From Thoreauomyces humboldtii (taxonomy: Eukaryota; Chytridiomycota; Chytridiomycetes; Spizellomycetales; Powellomycetaceae), in assembly GCA_027596035.1 (NCBI GenBank), contig JADGJA010000771.1:1-10971 (forward strand): a stretch of 10,971 nucleotides of DNA, in the 5' to 3' direction. Positions 8,292-10,971 of this stretch are shown here, in pieces (the first letter of the stretch is position 1; each line of letters begins with the position of its first letter). A program made the translations under genes and the position numbers. Under the pieces are notes generated by a model. It saw nothing but the letters and a program-made list of their open reading frames with translations. It was not told the DNA's origin and did no database searches.

Positions 8292-9241
8292 CTAAGCGAC
8301 GAGCTCGACCTTTCCACCGGCAGCGACAATCTTGTCCTCGGCCTTCTTGGACACGAAGCGAGCCTTGACGATGAAGGGGACGTTGGGGAGACGGCCCTTG
8401 CCAAGCAGCTTGGCGTAACCCTGAAAGAGAAGAAGTACGTGTAAGGTTCTCTGAGGAACGGTGGTGCCTTGCTAGGCAATCGCAGTCTTACGTGACGGAG
8501 AATGTCAATGACGGGGACAGGGCCGGTGGGGTTGGCCGTGACCTTCTCGCGGGCCTCCTCGGAGACGAGGGACCAGAGCTTGTCCACGTTGAGGACGGGA
8601 GCCCAGTGCTGCTGACGGGTCAAGTGGAACTGACGCATACCGACTTTACCGAAGTAACCGGGATGGTACATGTCCATGTTAATACGGTGGTGGTGCTGAC
8701 CACTACATAAAGAAACGGCATGAGCATTCCCTTCGGCGATACGGTTCTTCATCTTCCCATCCTTACCCGGCCAGACCACGACCTCCAGGATGCTTGCGGT
8801 GCTTTCCAACACGTCCGTGTCCGGCGGACACGTGACCACGCTTCTTCCTGTTTTTGCTGAGACGGGACGGCTGAAGGAGAAGGGATGGAGTTGCGGTAAG
8901 CGAATAGGTTCTATGCCTCACGTCCTCAAGTCGGGAGGAGTGGAACGACGGAGGATGCACACAACGACCCAAGGCGACCGGTGGGTTCGCCACTTCGTAT
9001 AGTAGTAATGCTGGGATCCTCTAGCATTCCCCGGCCTCCACCGTCGTCGAGCGTTATCAGACGCAGGTGGAATGCCCGTGCATGCCGAGCACCAGGGAAG
9101 CCACCTCTCATCCATCCATCCATCCATCCATCTTCGCCTCCTCGAACAACCCTCCAACATCCAATCGTTCCTGCGCTCGTCGTATCGTTGCCTTCGTCGT
9201 CGTGATGGTGCTGGTGGAATGGAGGGGCGCCTTCGTACCAT
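8292..9241 (-). CDS. RPL28: 60S ribosomal protein uL15 (yeast Rpl28, human RPL27A type)
   Basis: Four coding exons: 9239-9241 (ATG only), 8767-8870, 8492-8702 and 8292-8420; introns of 368, 64 and 71 bp, all GT-AG. The product is 148 aa, the usual length for eukaryotic uL15, a core protein of the large ribosomal subunit. The N-terminus [20 protein letters not shown], the [11 protein letters not shown] and [11 protein letters not shown] motifs and [12 protein letters not shown] are nearly diagnostic. The C-terminus has [14 protein letters not shown] and ends VELVA. Gln38, altered in cycloheximide-resistant yeast cyh2 alleles, is Gln here, and His39 of the HHH motif is present. Exons 2-4 are certain. 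The ATG exon is inferred: the acceptor CTTCAG precedes codon 2 (Pro), and 9239-9241 is the only nearby ATG followed by GT (GTACGA). Confidence 0.95.
9109..9132. repeat. (CATC)6 microsatellite
   Basis: Six perfect tandem CATC units on the plus strand. By the gene model given it lies in the first intron of the uL15 gene, where length change would be tolerated. Confidence 0.9.
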
Positions 9242-9597
9242 GACTGATGTGGGATGCTATCCAAGGATGTCTGTAGGAGAGAAGGCCACGAGGAGTGCGC
9301 GCCGAACCCTTCCTAATCCCACAAAGGAGAACATGAAAGGCCTGCGCCACTCTGGACAGCAACTTTTGACCACCGCAGACCGCAGACGGGCAACGACTGT
9401 TGCGAGTCAGACTCGCCAGGTTCGCGGGTCAGGGACCTTTGGTCCACGCGCAAGGACATTCCTCAGGACGATTTCCCCCGCATCTTCTCAGACTCGATAC
9501 TGATTGTGCGTGTTCATTGACTCGAACCAGGAAGTTTACGAAGCCAAATGAAACTCATAGATGCGACGGTCGCGATGGGTAGCATCTGGTAGGTGAA
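9242..9597 (-). promoter_or_regulatory. Upstream region of the uL15 gene
   Basis: These 356 bp separate the uL15 ATG from the stop of the ankyrin-like gene on the same strand and should hold the uL15 promoter. No TATA box is seen. Notable items are a 15-bp palindrome (9402-9416) and a nearby doubled CGCAGAC (9374-9387). An open frame running 9072-9503 on the plus strand has no recognisable content. Confidence 0.5.
9402..9416. promoter_or_regulatory. 15-bp palindrome upstream of the uL15 gene
   Basis: GCGAGTC-A-GACTCGC: perfect 7-base arms around one central base, about 160-175 bp upstream of the uL15 ATG. Such symmetry can be the site of a dimeric transcription factor. Which factor is unknown, and it could be chance. 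Confidence 0.35.
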
Positions 9598-10971
9598 TCA
9601 TTCACTCAATTCGCAAATTCGTCGCGCAGCGTATCTTTGGAGCAGTGGTGCCGCCTCGTCTAGCTCATGCTCCTTTACCAGGCGCATGTACCGCCCGCCG
9701 GAAGCGTTTGGGGCCAACTCACGACGGAACAGCTCGCGGAGGTACTTCGTCTGCAAGCTCTCCTCGCAATCCGGCTCCGACGCATCGCCCTCGTCGTCAC
9801 CGTCAGCGGTGGATAACGTCGGAGCGACGTTGAGGCGGCCGTCAGTGGAAGGCGGCGGCAGTGGATCGATCACGGTATCTTTGCGGACGAACGTCTTCTT
9901 CCCCGAGTCGGACACGACAAGGTCCGTCAGCTTGAGCTCGACGTTTCGAGCTCGTCCTCTTCCACGCCGTAGAAGCTGTCGAGACGTTCGAGCTCCCAGA
10001 ACCTGAACCGAACGACGTCGATGTGGTTGTCTTGGATGTCCGGATCGTCGTTGTCGTCCACGTCCACAACTTACCTTCTGCCCGCCGTCCTCCCATGGCT
10101 GCACCCCCCGGCCCAGGGACCACGGGCGCTGGTCCCCCAGTTTAGAGCCCACCCGAAACTTGCCCGTCCAGAAACAGCAGGTGGGCGCGTCGCGCAAGGT
10201 CGAGCATGTCGTAACAGCGGGACGTGCCTTCCATCTCGTCCGCAACGTGGCGTTGCAGGATCCACGGATCGTCCGGGTCGGGCCCCCACCGCGATCCATC
10301 TTTTCGACCACGTCGTCACGTCCGGCTGCTGCTGCTGCCCAGCTGAGTGGCACCGCGTAATGGCCCACTCCTTCGCTGCCTCCGACCTTTGCTCCGCGTT
10401 CCAGCAGCAACACATGCGCGTCGGACGCACACGGTGACGCATCCGGGCGGAAGACGGAAGTCGTCCTGGAACTGTTCCAGAAGGATCTTCACAGTGCGAG
10501 ATTGTCCGCGATGGATGCACCGTTCGAAGAGAGCTGGCTGGACGTTCGTCAAGGCCGAGCGGATACGTCGTCTTCCGCAACCTGTCGAGACCAGGTACGT
10601 CCAACTGCAGCAGGGCAGCCTCCAGAGCGAGTGGTAAGCGGTCCTTGTCCAAGAGGGCGGCGTGTCCGATCCGACGGATCCGGGCGACGGCCATGTCCGC
10701 TCGCATCAACGGGCAAAAGTCTTCGTGAAGCTTCGTCGGGTCGAACGACTCGGGATAGTGTGCGTGCACCGGGTCTCGATTGCGGGTAAAGGGTCCTGAC
10801 GCCGGACTCGAGAGCGCGCACTAGGAACTCGGTGGTGTCGAAGCCCGGATGTTCCCGCTCCTGACCGTCACAGTCTGCTGGAAGCGAGCTGAGCCCGGAA
10901 GGCCGTTCAGCGTGCAACGACGTTTGGCGCGCTCCAGGGACGCATAGGCGGCGGGCGTCGTGGTTCCGAGC
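9598..10971 (-). pseudogene. Ankyrin-repeat-like protein gene, multiply frameshifted, 5' end beyond the window
   Basis: Read on the minus strand, successive segments in different frames make one coherent protein. They include helix pairs such as LALEAALLQLDVPGLDRLR (near 10600), TVKILLEQFQDDF, HVLLLERGAKVGG followed by PLSWAAAAAGRDDVVEKMDR, and then DPDDPWILQRHVADEMEG. The PLSWAAxxGxxxVVxxxxxxGxDP pattern is ankyrin-like. The C-terminal part is not ankyrin: an acidic VDVDDNDDPD segment, FWELERLDSFYGVEEDE, a long tail ending RYAARRICELSE, and stop TGA at 9598. Frame changes fall near 10775-10793, 10545-10575, 10440-10450, 10275-10290, 10158-10168, 10066-10080 and 9940-9948, each fixable by one base and mostly at short homopolymers. 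No GT-AG introns explain them. It is either a young pseudogene or poorly polished sequence. The longest single frame is 9598-10413. Confidence 0.6.

Noticed and set aside
8492..8710. Plus-strand open frame inside the uL15 gene
   Set aside because: Antisense of uL15 exon 3, which is certain from conservation.
9109..9132. CATC repeats as part of a CRISPR-like or tandem regulatory array
   Set aside because: Six perfect 4-bp units with no spacers: an ordinary microsatellite.
9593..10006. Plus-strand open frame opposite the ankyrin-like gene
   Set aside because: Its Ser/Arg-rich product is what the antisense of an acidic coding region gives; the minus strand reads better.
10069..10074. Perfect GTAAGT donor on the minus strand in the ankyrin-like gene
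   Set aside because: An intron here would remove the acidic VDVDD region that directly follows and reads as coding; no acceptor at a usual distance rejoins a sensible frame. A single extra A explains the frame change more simply.

Overview
The window is eukaryotic and most likely fungal. Its genes are split by short GT-AG introns, mostly 64-89 bp. The ribosomal protein uL15 matches the fungal RPL28 type, and a MOT1 molybdate transporter is present. The GC-rich coding style, intron density and uL15 sequence lean towards Basidiomycota, but that is inference. Nothing bacterial (operons, Shine-Dalgarno sites) and no viral or transposon gene was recognised.

Left part (about 450-4600, all minus strand): three paralogous two-exon genes, here called A (452-1199), B (2023-2929) and C (3689-4583). 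Each encodes a signal peptide, a domain with eight conserved cysteines and a hydrophobic C-terminal tail of the GPI-anchor type. B and C also carry a Ser/Thr-rich stalk. The intron sits at the same codon and phase in all three. B and C are a recent duplication that includes about 300 bp of 5' flank. C has a one-base frameshift just after the last cysteine, so as written it would be secreted without stalk or anchor. Between A and B lies a decayed relic of the 3' end of a fourth copy. I do not recognise the family; it is the best candidate here for something undescribed.

Middle part (about 4900-5930): no convincing gene. Weak, mutually overlapping coding signals lie on both strands near 4963-5600, followed by an AT-rich stretch that probably holds the promoter and 5' UTR of the next gene.

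5933-7934 (plus strand): a complete six-exon MOT1 gene (538 aa). It is convergent with 8292-9241 (minus strand), a complete four-exon uL15/RPL28 gene (148 aa) whose first coding exon appears to be only the ATG, followed by a 368-bp intron holding a (CATC)6 microsatellite.

Right part (9598 to the end, minus strand): an ankyrin-repeat-like gene running off the right edge. Its frame appears to switch about seven times by single bases, yet each segment reads as sensible protein. It is either a young pseudogene or a gene in poorly polished sequence.

Functionally the genes are not an operon. MOT1 and uL15 are housekeeping genes; the A/B/C cluster is a lineage-specific surface or secreted protein family expanding by tandem duplication and decay.
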